Shown: piece after piece, positions 21,908 to 34,033 of the stretch
Numbering within the stretch: the stretch's first letter is position 1
Layout of the letters: each line of letters starts with the position of its first letter
NCBI GenBank assembly: GCA_032718865.1
Contig: JALUTQ010000045.1
Location: 992,001-1,056,000, forward strand
Origin: Tilletia caries
Lineage: Eukaryota > Basidiomycota > Exobasidiomycetes > Tilletiales > Tilletiaceae
DNA: 64,000 nucleotides
Direction: 5' to 3'
The notes under the pieces: generated by a model
What the model saw: only the letters and a program-made list of their open reading frames with translations
What the model was told of the DNA's origin: nothing
The model's database searches: none
Program-made: the position numbers and the translations under genes

Positions 21908-23516
21908 AAACTCCCACCCCTCATTGAAGAGGGGTTTGTCTTCACGCAGTGCGGTCCGTCCCCGGCGAAGGACCTCTCGCACGCGGTCAAGGCAAGCATC
22001 TTTGCCTGCCTTGGTCGCAGAAAAGTGCGCTTTGAAGATAAGGTAGACCCAGCTCTGAAGGAGGTGCCATGGTCCGCTTATCGCCCAGGCATAGTCGAGA
22101 CGTTGGAGCGCATCGTCGTCTTCGTATTGACCGGCATCCTGTACTGCTTGTGTATTTCGGACCGTCAACAGGTCTCCCGCGACCAGATATGGATCCACAT
22201 CGCTGTTCACGTCTCCTGTAGTCTCCGTTAAAACAGTCTGAATGCCTTCGAGAGTTCCTTCATTCTGGCGGAGAAGCTTCAGACAGACCAGCTTGGTTGC
22301 TTCAGGTGCAACAAGGTCCATTGCATGCTCACTGCAGAGCGTTTCTAGACGTTTCTTGATGGATGAACGTGTTCGATCTGAGCATTCGACCACGTCGAGA
22401 AGGCTTTGAGCGATGTGGATTTCAGCCGCTCGTTCGAGAAAATGCTCTTCGGGGAGGACGTCGGACATGCTGACAAGTGACCGGTCTGCGTCGCGGAGCT
22501 GTCGTATGTGCTCTTTGGTGAAGTGCGAGGGGTCACAGAAAGAGGGAAGGGCAAAGATGGTCCGCATAGTCAACGCGGCGGCGGTGCTGTAGTCCGTGAG
22601 CCGCGTTTGGCGTCGTCGCATGTATATATTGATGTTATCAAAGAGAAAGACTTTGATGAGAGCCTTGTCCGCAAACAGCTTCCGGGCGCTGGAAATGGCT
22701 GCCTCCGAGATGCTTTCCAACGTCGTACGAGTTGTGGGTTGCGATACCGTCAAGCCACAGTGATGAAGGAACGCTTTCACCACGTCGGGAGTGTCGGTCA
22801 CAGCGAGGAAGACGCCAACGAGCATTTGAAAGCGATTGAAGAGTCTATTGCGGGCAAAGAGCATCGCCGACATGCAAGGTACAATGATCTGTGTGAAGGA
22901 TGATTGTCAATGATGCGAGCTGAAAACGTAAACGATGCGGCAGAGAAGAGACGAAATCACTCACTCTCTCCTCAGCGGTCAATACTGTGACTGCGTCACT
23001 GTTGCTGATAGTCGTACTGGCGGAGAGGAGCAGAGAAAACAGTCGGAAAAGGGCGGGAAGTTTCGCTCGATATAAATCGACGAGGGGTCCAAGAGAGTCG
23101 GGCAAGGCAGAGCAGGTGTCCACATCGGGTGCTGAGACGCGTAGGTACTGACTGTCGTTGCTGGAAAAGAGCTCGACCTCTTCCACCAAAAGCGGGACCG
23201 CATGCTGCAGGAGAGCCTGTTTGAGACGTTTAATTCCTTCGCTGTTGCCTCTGGCGTATGTCTCGAGGACGAGAGTGTTCAAAAAATCTTCCGGTCCATA
23301 TTTATGCACAACGTCCCCACCATGTGTCGAAGCTTCTTCGGCGTTGCTTGTCGGGCCTGGCTCTGGTATTCACATCCATTTGGTGACAGTGCTGCGAATT
23401 ATGCTGTCCTGAGACCGAAGCGCTCCGCGCACGAATTTTCCGAAGCTCAAGTGATGCGGAGACAGTTGCTGAAACACGCCTTGAATGCGTTCCGCATGCT
23501 GCTGCTGGCTAGACAT

Positions 23517-24134
23517 GAAAAGACAGATGTGAATTCACCGATAACTGCTGGTGTATTCGCACGTTGCAGTGCTGTTGCGTCAAGGGTTGGTAGGAATTTA
23601 TTCAGCAATAAGCACTCTCAGCGATATTCTGATGGATCATGTATGTGCGGCACGCTGCAAGATCGAACGTGCGGAGCATAGTCTTCACTCGAACTCACTT
23701 ATTAATTGCCTAAGACTACTCGCTGCTGGATAGCTGAACCTTCGGACTCGGGAAAAAGGGTATTTGAAGACGGTGTATTGCTTAGTCGAATGTGGATTGC
23801 GCAGGTATGAATTGGCGGGTGCTATAGATGTGAAGAGAGTAGGTATGACATGTTGTCAGATGATAGAACAATTCACGTCTGTGAGGATCATGATAGGAAT
23901 TGAGGGTACTCACTGGTGATGATGCGAGAAGGATTGCCTGCCCGGGCTCGTACCGGCAGGACGGCAGAAGCAAGAGGCGCACGACAATCAACGGCCCAAC
24001 AGTCGCTGGACGAGCCTTGCTGTAGTTGTGGGCTGATATGGAGATGCTGCCGACGTAGAAAACAGTCAGCAGCTGCGTTTAGATAGTGAGAAGACGTAAA
24101 GTAGAATTGGAACCACTGGACTCACTGCTGGACT
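23517..24134. other. Upstream of DUF6589 gene, left flank of the copia element
   Basis: No recognisable gene. The last five bases (24130-24134, GGACT) are the left copy of the copia target duplication. Confidence 0.5.
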
Positions 24135-24856
24135 TGTTGAAATCGTAGCTAGTTGCCGGTTCCACGTACCCCTGTGCTGCTGGTGCTGCTGGTGCTGCTG
24201 GTGCTGCTGATGAGTCCCACGGACGGACTTGGTGCAGCCAAGCACAAGGCACTGGCGCGCGCGCGAGGGCGATGCCGGACTACTCCTGCGGTAGTTGTTG
24301 GCGGTGATGTCGGAATGCCAGGCACAAGGCGCTGATATGTGCTGGTTCCGTAAAGCTGTCCCTGCGAACGAGCTGGTGTCGATGTCGATGGCGACGCGGT
24401 CGGTGGTGGTGAGCGCGATGGAAGAGACTGGGCACAAGGCGCCAATCGGTTCGGTGATGTGTGATGCGGTCTACGGACGATGATGATGTGCCAGTGATGT
24501 GATGCTCAATTGCTTGTGGGTGCGGACGATGGTGGTAGTGAGCATACAGGATGGTGGTGGGAGGACAGGAGGGGAGCTGGCTATTTATAGGGGTGATGTG
24601 GAGAAGTGCACCCAAAGGGTGAAGATTCTCTGCTCAGGGCAGTGATCATCGGACAGTGATTGCTCACGTGATGGTGAGAGTGTGGGAAACGAGAGCGAGA
24701 AGTGGACCGGAGAGAATGGAGAAAGTATCGGCCGAGACAACGAATGAGTGTGAAGATGGAGGTCACGTGACCCGCCATGTGTGTGCGGACAAAGGGAAAA
24801 ACACAACATATGCTGGAGCACCATTGCTGGTCGCTCGCAGCTGGGGAAAATCAACA
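24135..24856 (-). repeat. 3' LTR of the copia element
   Basis: 722 bp, beginning TGTTGATTTTCCCC and ending GATTTCAACA on the minus strand. Contains four GTGCTGCTG units; the other LTR has three. TATA-like CTATTTATAG lies near 24581. Confidence 0.9.
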
Positions 24857-24890
24857 CTCCCTCTCGACCAGCCAGTGGTGCGAAAGACGG

Positions 24891-27800
24891 TTAACGAGAT
24901 GTTGAACCGGGCGGAGGCTGCAGGCCCATGGAGTCGCGGTGCTTGAAGAGTGTTGGACCGGACACGGGCTTGGTGAGGATGTCTGCGGTCTGATTGTGTG
25001 TGTCGACGTACTCGAGTTTGACTGTCCCTTGACTCTTGAGTTTGCGGATGTAATGGTACCTCAGCTCGATATGTTTGGTCCTCCTGTGGAAGCCTGGGTT
25101 CTCTGCCAGTGCCAGTGCTCCCTGGTTGTCTCCTCGGATGAGGACAGGGTGCTCGTTTGGTTTGCCGTAGTCGGACACGGCTCGGACGAGCCAGACAGCC
25201 TCCTTGCCTGCTTCAGTAAGAGCAACGTACTCGGACTCCACGGAAGAGAGTGAGACGCAGTCTTGATGGAGCGAGGCCCAGCTGACGGCACAACCGTACA
25301 GCTTGAAGAGGTATCCGGACTGAGATTGTCGACCACCAACTTCTCCGGCCCAGTCGGCGTCGGAGTAGCCAACGATGGCAGGCTGGTGGGGGTTCTTGAC
25401 GGGCTTGAGCTCAAGGCAGAAGTCCTGCGTGCCTTTGAGGTAGCGGAGAACGCGCATAGCGATACGCCAGTGCTCCTTGGTTGGGTTGGCGCTGAAGCGG
25501 GCGAGCGCGCTGACGATGTATCCAATGTCTCCCCTTGTGCAAAGATAAACCCAAAGCAAACATCCGATGCATGCTTGGTACTTGCTGATGCCGTCTTTGC
25601 CTCCTTCAAGAGGCGTACCTTTTTTGACGAGCTTGGTTCCTGTCGCGACGGGAGTAGGCTCAGAGCGAGCTTCTTCCAAGCCGAAGCGCTCCAGGACGGT
25701 CTGAATGTAGACGGATTGGTTGAGGTAGTATGCGTCCTTCGTACGTCGGACGGAAATACCGAGGACTGAGCTTACTTCACCGATGTCGGTCATAGTGTAG
25801 GCCTGCTTCAGCCCGTTGCAGACAGAGTCGATGATGTCTTTGGTCTTGGCAGCAATCAAGATGTCGTCGACGTAGACGAACACGACTGTGATTGAGCCAT
25901 CGGACTCGTTGCGAAGGAAAATGCCCCAGTCGGTCTCGCTGTGGCTGAAGCCCAGCTTCTCAAGCGTCTCCATCAGGTGCAACCACCAGAGACGTGCGGA
26001 CTGCTTGAAGCCGTAAAGGCCTTTCTTGACGAGAAGGCCTGTGCTCTTGGAGCTGTTCTTCTTCCAACCCTTGGGGAACTCGATGTAGAGTGGACGATCC
26101 ATGTCAGGGTTGAGGAAGGCGGTCTCGACATCGGTCTGCCAGACGACGAAGGAATGGACGATGACCATGACCAGGAAGATGCGTAGGCTGGTCATGCGGG
26201 CGACGGGCGCGTAGGTTTCGTTGTAGTCCACACCGTATTCTTGTGTGAAGCCTCGGGCCACGCAACGGTCCTTGCGCTTGATGAAGTTACCGTTGGCATC
26301 GTACTTGGTCTTGAATACGTGCTTGGTGGACACAACGTTTGCTCCCTCTGGAACAATGACTTCCTCGAGGGTGCCGTTCTTAATCAGAGAGTTGAACTCT
26401 CTGTCGATAGCATCGATCCATTCTTGTCGTTCAGGCTCGGGGCGTGCAAGAGCTTCTTCGTAGGTGAGAGGGTCTTTGTCCGTCGGACTGATTGGGAACA
26501 AGTGGCCTTCCAGCTCTTGAATGAACATGACAAAGTTCTGGCGGTACCAGTCTGAATGTTGACCGCGGTTCACACGTCGAGGAAGTTCGCGTACGGGCCG
26601 GTCTCCCATGCGTACTGCCTCGCGTGGCTGCTCCCTCTGCTCTGCTGCAGCCGGGAGACGCCTTCGAGGCTCATCATCGTTCGGAGCCTCTTGTACTTCT
26701 TCGTCATCGTCGGGCTCAAGGAAGTCTTCGACGCGAATGACTTCATGAGAATCGATCTCCTCTTCTTGTGGATTGGATGTGTCTTCTTGACCTCGGGGAC
26801 TGAAGCTGATATCCCGAGAGAAGACAATCTTGTCGGTCTTGGGGTTGTAGATGCCCCAACCACTGCGCTCGGTCGGCCAGCTGACGAGCTTGCCCTTCCA
26901 TGCCTTCGGACTAGCATGATCGGACTTGAGACGGTCGGCTGCGGGTATGTGTACCCAGCATTCGGCACCGAAGGCGTGCGCCTTGGTGAGAGATGGCTTG
27001 CGCTTGTGGATGATCTCCCATACGGTTCGGCCGTCGACGGTCTTGGTGATGCGCATGAGGAGGCCGCAGGCAAACATGATAGCATGACCCCACCATTGGG
27101 TTGACATGTTGCTGCCGATGAGCATGGCGGCCGTCATCTCCTTGAGCGTTCGGTTCTTGCGCTCGGCCTTGCCGTTCAGCTGAGGCGTGTGAGGAGGAGT
27201 GACGTGGTGGAGAATGCCCTTCTTCTCCAACCATTCGGACATTGCCTTGCTCATATATTCTCCGCCACCATCGGTACGGAGGACTTGGACTTCGTGGCCA
27301 AAGGCCTTTTCCGTCGCCTTGACCCATGTTTGAAATTTGCCAAAGATCTCGTCCTTGGTCTTGATGAGGACTACCGTAGTGAGGTCGGAATAGTCGTCGA
27401 TGAAAGTACCGAAGTACTTGAATCCACCGAAGCAGATTTTGAACGGGCCGGACAGGTCTGAGAACACGAGCTCCACGGGCATGATAGCTCGGTACGGGAT
27501 GTCGTTGAACGGGTCGCGAGTTGCCTTTGCGGCCTGGCATGTCTCGCACCAGATCTTGTAGTTAGCCTCGACATCGAGGAGGTCAATCATGCCTGCCTTT
27601 GCCAACTTCTTGATGACGGCGAGGTTGATGTGACCGAGACGGACATGTCAATCCATTGCGGAGTTGGGCTTGATTGGTTGGGCGGCAGCAAGAATGTTCT
27701 TGCTTGCCTCGGACTTGGTAGGTGGACTGGACTTGAGTTTGACCACCAGGTAGCGGGCCCTTCCATGTTTGTGTAGGGGCAGCCGCCAGTCGGACTTGGT

Positions 27801-28014
27801 GCTGTGTTGGAGGATGGCATCACCGTTGTCGCAGATGATCTTCCTCCAGCCTCGTTCCATGAGAAGTTCCTCGGACAATAGGTTGACTCCTCCTCCTGGA
27901 ACATGTACGGCATCCTTGAAGGTAATGCCGCGGCCATCAGGCAGGGACCCCATGATGTCGCCCGCCTTGTGAGCCTTGAGCTTAGAGCCTACGGTCTTGA
28001 ATGCAATCTCGGGA
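24891..28014 (-). pseudogene. Copia pol: integrase, reverse transcriptase, RNase H
   Basis: The frame enters from the target duplication at 28014 and stops at 24891. The GAG-pre-integrase segment contains a single in-frame TGA at about 27648, where the family has Trp (MD*HVRLGHIN). Then come CETC of the integrase zinc finger, SDLSGPF and RTDGGGEYMS for the catalytic Asps, NGKAERKNRTL for the Glu, the RT block with FVYVDDILIAAK, and RNase H with GYSDADWAGE and ADILTKPV. The 904-residue open frame after the stop is otherwise clean. The upstream gag-protease part lies 15.7 kb away across the MULE insertion. Read across one copy of the 9-bp duplication the two parts are in frame. Confidence 0.9.
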
Positions 28015-28905
28015 GGACTATTCTATTTACCGCGCCCCCGCGGTTCCCGGGATTGACCGCACCCGCGGGTAACAAAGGGAACTTTCTGAAGACCGCGCCT
28101 TACATCCCAACGTCGTCACGTGAACAAGCTTCACGCTTGGACCTTCCCACGGCTGTTAGCTCCGATTGAACCCGTAAGCTTTCTTGTTTTTCGCTGCAAC
28201 AAACTTTCCGAGAATACACCCATTCGGATGCCCGCTGCCCGGTCATGCGGGAGCCGCATGCATGAGCAAGGTACTGACAAGCAACAACACAAGGTAGGGA
28301 CCGCGAGGAATGAGCATCATGCATGTACTCTCCTCCCCAGCCCCGCCCGGTATCGACCCTGCTCGCATCCGCAGTAGAAAGACGAACGCTTAATGCTCTG
28401 CCCCATCCATCAGCGCTCGATATATTGAATATATCCCTATGTCCGCCTTCACCCGGCCTTCGCCAGCTCGGTCCACAATGGCCTACTATTTTATGAATGG
28501 TAACATAATTAAGTCAGTGAGTCGAGGTTGAGCGCTTCAGCGAAGAAGCGGGGGCCGATGCCGGGGAGCTGACTCGCTCGCTGACTGCTGCCGGCTGGGT
28601 GGGCGGGTATATGTAGCAGGCCCACCTGCCTACCTTCGGTCAAAGTTAGTTCTCGGTCATAAATCAAGGACTCATCTGCCCGATACCTCGCATCGGCCGC
28701 ATTTGGAAGTGTCAAAGCGTGGATCGCTAAACAATAATATATCTCAGGCATCACGTTAAGCGTTATTGAGGTGGGATTGGACCCTGACACGCCTGACACA
28801 TCGTTCTCAAAATTGGGCGCAGTCTTCCAACGCTAAAGTTCACTTCGCAAATACTAACTCATTTCGATACAAACAGTAGTTATTATACACCGCCAACCTT
28901 TTTAA
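28015..28905. other. Left terminal region of the MULE, non-coding
   Basis: The left inverted repeat is followed by GACCGCACCCGCGGGT and GACCGCGCC, which echo the terminal ACCGCGCC motif. Likely transposase-binding or subterminal repeats. No gene seen. Confidence 0.5.
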
Positions 28906-29269
28906 ATGGTCTAGGGAGGGTGGCGAGCCTGAGAGGGTCTGAAGACTGTCAGTGAGCGGTGTCTGAAGTCTTCTAGTCCCCTTTTTCAAAAGAGTCTCTA
29001 TAGTATTTTGCCAAAATCATCTTCAGACCCTCCCTGAGAGGGTCATGAGAGTGTCCTGCACATGGGAAGGTCCTCAAACCTTCCAAGGCGGAGGATCGTG
29101 GGACTCTCCTAAGCAAATGAGGATCCTAATATGGTCCAGATGAAGACCCACAGGGACCACTCAACTCTAAGAAGCCCCAGAACGGCGCGATTCACCTGCT
29201 GCCGCGTCGTGGAGATGTTGAGTGTGTTGTGGGTGCAGTATATATTGTCGCAGTGGGAGTTACAGCATT

Positions 29270-29700
29270 GTGAGAAAAGTCACGATAGCGCAGTGGTTAG
29301 AGGGTCTGATGCGAGATTGGAAGGTCTCGTGTTCGATGCCCGATCCAGTCAAGAAATATTTTTTGAACAATTTTTGTCACGTATGACCACCTCCCAGGAT
29401 ATTTCGGGTCAGAGGGTCTCAGTCGCGGGCAGGAGTGGCTACATGGAGGGTCCATCTGTGAGACCCTCTCACGACATTTATGTGAAGGGTCCCCAGGCCC
29501 TTACGATAGGTCGGCGGTGTATGGAAGGTCGCTTGGCACTGTTCTGCACCTGTTCATCGTTCATCGTTCATCGTTCATCGTTCATCGTTCATCGTTCATC
29601 GTTCATCGTTCATCGTTCATCGTTCATCGTTCATCGTTCATCGTTCATCGTTCATCGTTCATCGTTCATCGTTCATCGTCATCGTTCATCTTCTGACCAT
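29270..29700 (+). repeat. tRNA-derived SINE-like sequence
   Basis: A perfect RNA polymerase III A box (TAGCGCAGTGG, 29286-29296) lies 34 bp before a near-consensus B box (GTTCGATGCC, 29331-29340), the internal promoter spacing of a tRNA. I could not fold a full functional tRNA, so a tRNA-derived SINE head is more likely than a tRNA gene. A body of about 200 bp follows, then a 7-mer tandem repeat that could be its simple 3' tail. Repeated GAGGGTCT/AGACCCTC words lie on both sides. No target duplication was identified. Confidence 0.55.
29551..29691 (+). repeat. (TTCATCG)n minisatellite, about 20 copies
   Basis: Nearly perfect tandem array of a 7-mer, with one unit shortened near the right end. 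It lies directly 3' of the SINE-like body. Confidence 0.95.
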
Positions 29701-29979
29701 AATGTGGAAGTTTGGGGGTTAGAATAAATCTTATACATGTCTACATAAATGAACTCTACTGAGCACTGTTTATCCGGGGCTCGGATCGCTCATGCTTTGT
29801 GTGAGGCGTGGACTGTGCGAGTCGACCGTGCGGCGTGCCCTGGTCCGTTATGAAGTGGGTCAGCGGCTCAGCGGCCAGCGCACTGATCTACTTGGAGGCA
29901 GGAAAAGTGCCCAACAAATCAGGGGAGGGTGAAGTGTGTCGTGGTCAGTGCTTTGACCCCAACAAATCAATGATCGATC

Positions 29980-30990
29980 AAGGGAGAGGCTATATAAACA
30001 AAGAACCTAGAGCTTCTGCTTCTACCTTCCCTTTCCCTTTTCTTGTTCCTCATGCGGAAGGTGTCTCGTCTGTTGTGCGGCTTAGGCCAAGCTAGTGACA
30101 CCTCGTCGGGTAAGTTGTGGGCGAGTTGCGGTTTGACCCCCGTTCCCGTCCCTGGGACATCAGACCGAACATAGCAATAGCTCAGGTGCTGGCACGGGAC
30201 ATCAGTGGAACGGGGGGAACCTGGGATGAACAGTGTCCAGCCCCCTATGGTCTTACGGGGGCTCTGCAGCGTGGTTCGCTACTCCAGCCTTGTCTTCGAC
30301 AGGTGGCCAGTACAACCCAAGCCTACTAGTCCCAGTGCCGAGAGTACATAGACCCCACAACTTACCCGAGACAGACATAGGAGACCCTTCCAACCCCAGG
30401 TGAGTTTTGGTTTCCAAACCAAAATAGTCTAACTAACTGTGTAACTGCGTGACGGGTCATTGCGCAGTGTGAAAGAAAACCAGACTCTGTTCTTCACCAG
30501 TCTGTTATCGAGCACCGCGTGGCTCGGCCACGCGAGCCACGCGCCCAGTATCTTATCTCCGCTTCCGGTATTCCGTATCACCGTATCTGTTCTCTCTTTT
30601 CTTTGGCGCTGCCAGCTGCAGTCTGCACGAATCAAACCATTTCACACGCTCTCCTCTCACTATTCAGTCAAATCCGTAACTCTCCTAGTCACCCATTCTC
30701 ATTGATCATTCTGTGATGGGCTCAAAGGAAACCAAGTCCAAGGCTCGGCAAGCTGCTAGAGTTACCACTTTTCTGCGAAATAATATAGTCAAGTTATAGT
30801 GATAAGTGAGTGGTCACCTCGGCGGGAAACAGTATAGTAAAGTGAGATATATCATATAGCTACTATAAAACTGTGGAGAACCGCTCCGTTGGATCGACGG
30901 TGCAGCGTGTCCTTATCGTCGTAAACCCTTCTCCTTCTTCCTAGCCATGAACTACCAAGTCAGATTCCACAGGTTATGAGCGGATGAGCC
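29980..30990 (+). promoter_or_regulatory. Likely leader of the internal copia copy, with TATA box and a 15-bp inverted repeat pair
   Basis: CTATATAAAC near 29991 resembles a TATA box. CGGGTAAGTTGTGGG (about 30105) and CCCACAACTTACCCG (about 30355) form a perfect inverted pair about 265 bp apart. This could be a MITE or a structured leader; no target duplication was found. The gag-like frames begin after about 31000. I could not define LTR boundaries. Confidence 0.35.
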
Positions 30991-31005
30991 TGACTCACCT
31001 TCAAG

Positions 31006-34000
31006 ATGACCGACAGCAAGATTACCTCCGTCGAGGGTCGAGACCATGCGCAAGGCGTTCCCCGAGCTCGACGGGACCATCTGGAAGGACTTCGCCTTCT
31101 CCGTCCGGACGACCCTCAAGGGCGACGGGTGCTGGAAGCCCGTCGAACCCGGCACCCCGGAAGACGGCGGGGACGACGCAGCCAAGGCCGACTGGGAGCT
31201 CTGGAACGACCGCACCTTCGGCGTCATCGCCTTTTCCTGCACCAAGAGGACCCGGAAGTCGGAACAGACTACACAAGATCACCACGGGCCACGGCCAAAG
31301 CGGTCGTCGAGTACCTGCGGACGGAGTTCGTCACTCGTCAGCAAGTCTCTCCCTACGATCCTCGAGGCCGAGCGGCAGTACGAAGGCCTCCTCAAGAAGC
31401 CGACCTCGCCCATACGCAACTGGATCGGGGAGGTCGAGAAGATGCACGACCGGCCCGAAGACACGGAGCACGGCCTCAGCGAGCAGCAGCGCTGCGTTCA
31501 GATCCTGCAGCACCTGCCCGTCCAGTTCCGCCACGTCGTCCGGACGCAGCGAACGACGAGCAAGTGGGACGATCTGCGGCTCAGCATCTACGAAGAAGAG
31601 CGCGCCCTCATGCGCGAAGAAGAACAAGACTCGAAGGATCGGCAAGACGCCGCCTTTGCGGGCTTTCATAGCCAGCAAGCGCCCTGCGGGTCCAAGCCCG
31701 GAGGTGCAAAGTCCTCCCCAGACAGTAGCAACTAGCAGTCCCTTTCCGTACAAGTGCCGGGACTGCGAGAAGAAGGGCCACACGAAGGCAGAGTGCCCCT
31801 ATGCGGAACAGCTCGCCGCCCTCAGGAAGAAAGGCGAACCCGCCACAAACACAAGACACAGCAGCAGCAGCACCGGACGCCTTCTCTGGCTTCGCGCCAC
31901 CGGTACTCGCTCCCGTCGTGATTGACGCAGCCGACGTCGATTTCGACTACGCCTTCATCACAGCCAGCCCAGACTTACTGACTTAGTAGGCAGCAACGAC
32001 TTCAACCTCGACACAGCAGCTTCTCAGCACATTGTGTCTGACGTCTCCCACCTCGTCGGCTTCAAGAAGGCACCCAAGGACGCTGGGATCTGTTGTGCGG
32101 ACGGATCCCTGATGCCGGTCACGGGCTACGGTGACCTGACCGTGCTCAACAGCAACGGCGAGCGCATCAAGCTTCGGGACGTGGCGCACTGCCCGTCAGT
32201 TTTGGGAAATCTGATTGGTGGAAAGAAGTTGACGAGCAGCGGCGTCCGTATCACCTTCGAGGATCGAGAAGCAAGCGTCGTCCACACGGTCTCGTGCAAG
32301 ACAATCCTCAAGGCCAAGAACAACGGACAAAACTGGGTCGTCTCTCTGTCGCCAGTCGCTGCCGACAACGCACTCATCGTGGGCACAGTCAAGGTCGACC
32401 CTCAAGCAGCATACTTCCACAACTGCACCGGTCACTGCGGTCAGAAGCAACTCGAGACCCTGGCCAAGTCGGGGAGGGTCATTGGCATGCCCTCGACGAT
32501 AGGGAGCTTCGGCTTCTGCTCCGCCTGTGCAGCAGGTAAGCTAGGACGGACGGTGCGTTGGAACTGGGGGCTCAGGAAGTGCAGGAGCACGGGCGGAAGA
32601 ATGGGGTCAAGCACGAAACCTCACCTCGATATGCCGCACAGAGCAACGGTGTCGCGGAGCGAGCAGTGCGCACGGTGACGGAGATGACGAGAACGATGTT
32701 GATTGCAGCGGACCTGCCCATGTTCTTCTGGCCTGCAGCAGCGGCACCGGCAGCACGGATCAAGAATATGCTACCAGCGACGGGCCTGCCCAACAGTCAG
32801 ACGCCACCTGAGGCTCTGCACGAATATACCGTGTACGGCACGCCACCAAAAAGAACCGAGTTAGAGCCCTTCGGATGTACTGCATCATGCATGGGCCATG
32901 ATCCCCACCCCCCAACGAAATGGAAAGTTCTCTCCCAAATCACGCCCATGCATCTACCTCGGTCCCGCATTCAAGGGCGCCTCTCGCCTGTGGGACCCTT
33001 TCAAGCCAGTTGATGTGGTCGAGTATTCAGTGGTATTCGATGTTGACGGCGATGGCCCCGCCCTTATTCGCGACGCGAGTGACGAGCGTGCAGCCGAGCG
33101 CGAGCGAGAACTTTCCGCATTTGATGAGGAGACTGCGCCGCCGATTGTGCCTGGCGGCTCAGCAGCGACGACGGTCGACGGTGACGACGCCTGTAGCAAG
33201 TAGCAACCACCACCACAGTTCGAGCAGGGTCTCCCCTCCGCGCAGCCGCATTCAAGCCGTTCTGAACCATGGCACATTCCCAGAGCCGGCGCGGGCGACG
33301 ATGGAGTCTCTGGCCCAAGGCTGGATAGCCGTGCTCGGCCAGGCGATCACGCTCCTGCGAGCCTCGGCAGCGACGAGCGCGACAAGGGCGACTACCACAC
33401 AAGCAGAAGTTTGACGCGTCAGCAGGAGGAGACGGAGATACGTAGGAGGGCGAAGTGGGAGGCGCTGTCGGCCCAGCTCACAGTGGCACGGAACGAAGGC
33501 AGAGGGGCGAGGCGATAGGCGGCAGGCGCCGTCGCTCAGACTGGTACTGGGATTCAGGGTGGGAAGGAGAGGAGTAGTGCGAGACTAGCGGAGCTGGTCA
33601 CGGAGCCGATGGAGCTGCCGTCGGGTAGGAAGCGAAAGGAGCCAGGCGACGTCTGCTATGCGGTATTGGATCCCAGCGATGTGCCGTACGGCGACCCGCG
33701 CACGGTAGGCTAAGCAATGGCGAGATCAGATTGGCCGGAATGGGACGCCGCGATGCGGAAGGAACTGCAGTCGCATGCAGAACGAGGGACGTGGGAGATG
33801 GTTAAGGTGCCAGAGGGAGTCAATCTTGTGACATCAAAGTGGGTACTCCGCATCAAGCAAAACGCTGACGCTACGATCCAAAAGTACAAAGGCAGGCTGG
33901 TCGCTCGCGGCTTCACACAGATCCACGGAGTCGACTACGACGAAACGTTCGCTCCCACCTTCCGCCTCCAGATCCCCAGGCTGGTCTGTTCCCTCTCCGC

Positions 34001-34033
34001 CGATACCTTAAGGGTATTGTCGTATCTATGGTA
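31006..34033 (+). pseudogene. Second Ty1/copia copy, internally deleted and frameshifted
   Basis: Reads in shifting + frames. Gag has ELDGTIWKDFAFSVRTTL and a zinc knuckle CRDCEKKGHTKAEC. The protease has FNLDTAASQHIV with DTAAS in place of the commoner DSGAS. A GAG-pre-integrase segment follows (YFHNCTGHCGQKQLETLAKSG). The integrase lacks its catalytic core and resumes at QSNGVAERAVRTVTEM. The RT is only the N-terminal part (SKWVLRIKQNADATIQKYKG, RLVARGFTQIHGVDYDETFAP) and ends near 33975. No RNase H or 3' LTR. It is a different lineage from the surrounding copia and lies in the opposite orientation, inside the MULE. Confidence 0.8.

Larger units (their letters stand above)
19690..23516 (-). 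pseudogene. DUF6589-family fungal protein, decayed and interrupted
   Basis: Starts at ATG 23516. An in-frame TGA at 23372-23370 comes early. Then HKYGPEDFLNTLVLETYARG, an intron (donor after LTAEE) and a long exon with FLFDNINIYMRRRQTRLTDYS, YLVAGDLLTVRNTQ and YAWAISGPWHLLQSWVY follow. These are typical of the DUF6589 family, a repetitive fungal family of unknown biochemistry often found beside transposons. A 156-bp tandem duplication spans the next intron. A frameshift near 21375 precedes FFGAGQHNYAHLILDRLL, the conserved C-terminal core. A CGGAG-rich insertion (about 20107-20912) separates the last exon, which includes LLLDVLERGYVKLRKGSLPKW and ends at 19690. Not functional as written. The family call rests on recalled motifs. 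Confidence 0.65.

Noticed and set aside
29281..29345. A functional tRNA gene
   Set aside because: A and B boxes are good, but I could not assemble a complete acceptor stem and anticodon loop, so only a tRNA-derived promoter is claimed.
29551..29691. Regular short repeats suggesting a CRISPR-like array
   Set aside because: The 7-mer copies are contiguous with no unique spacers; it is a simple minisatellite in a eukaryotic genome.
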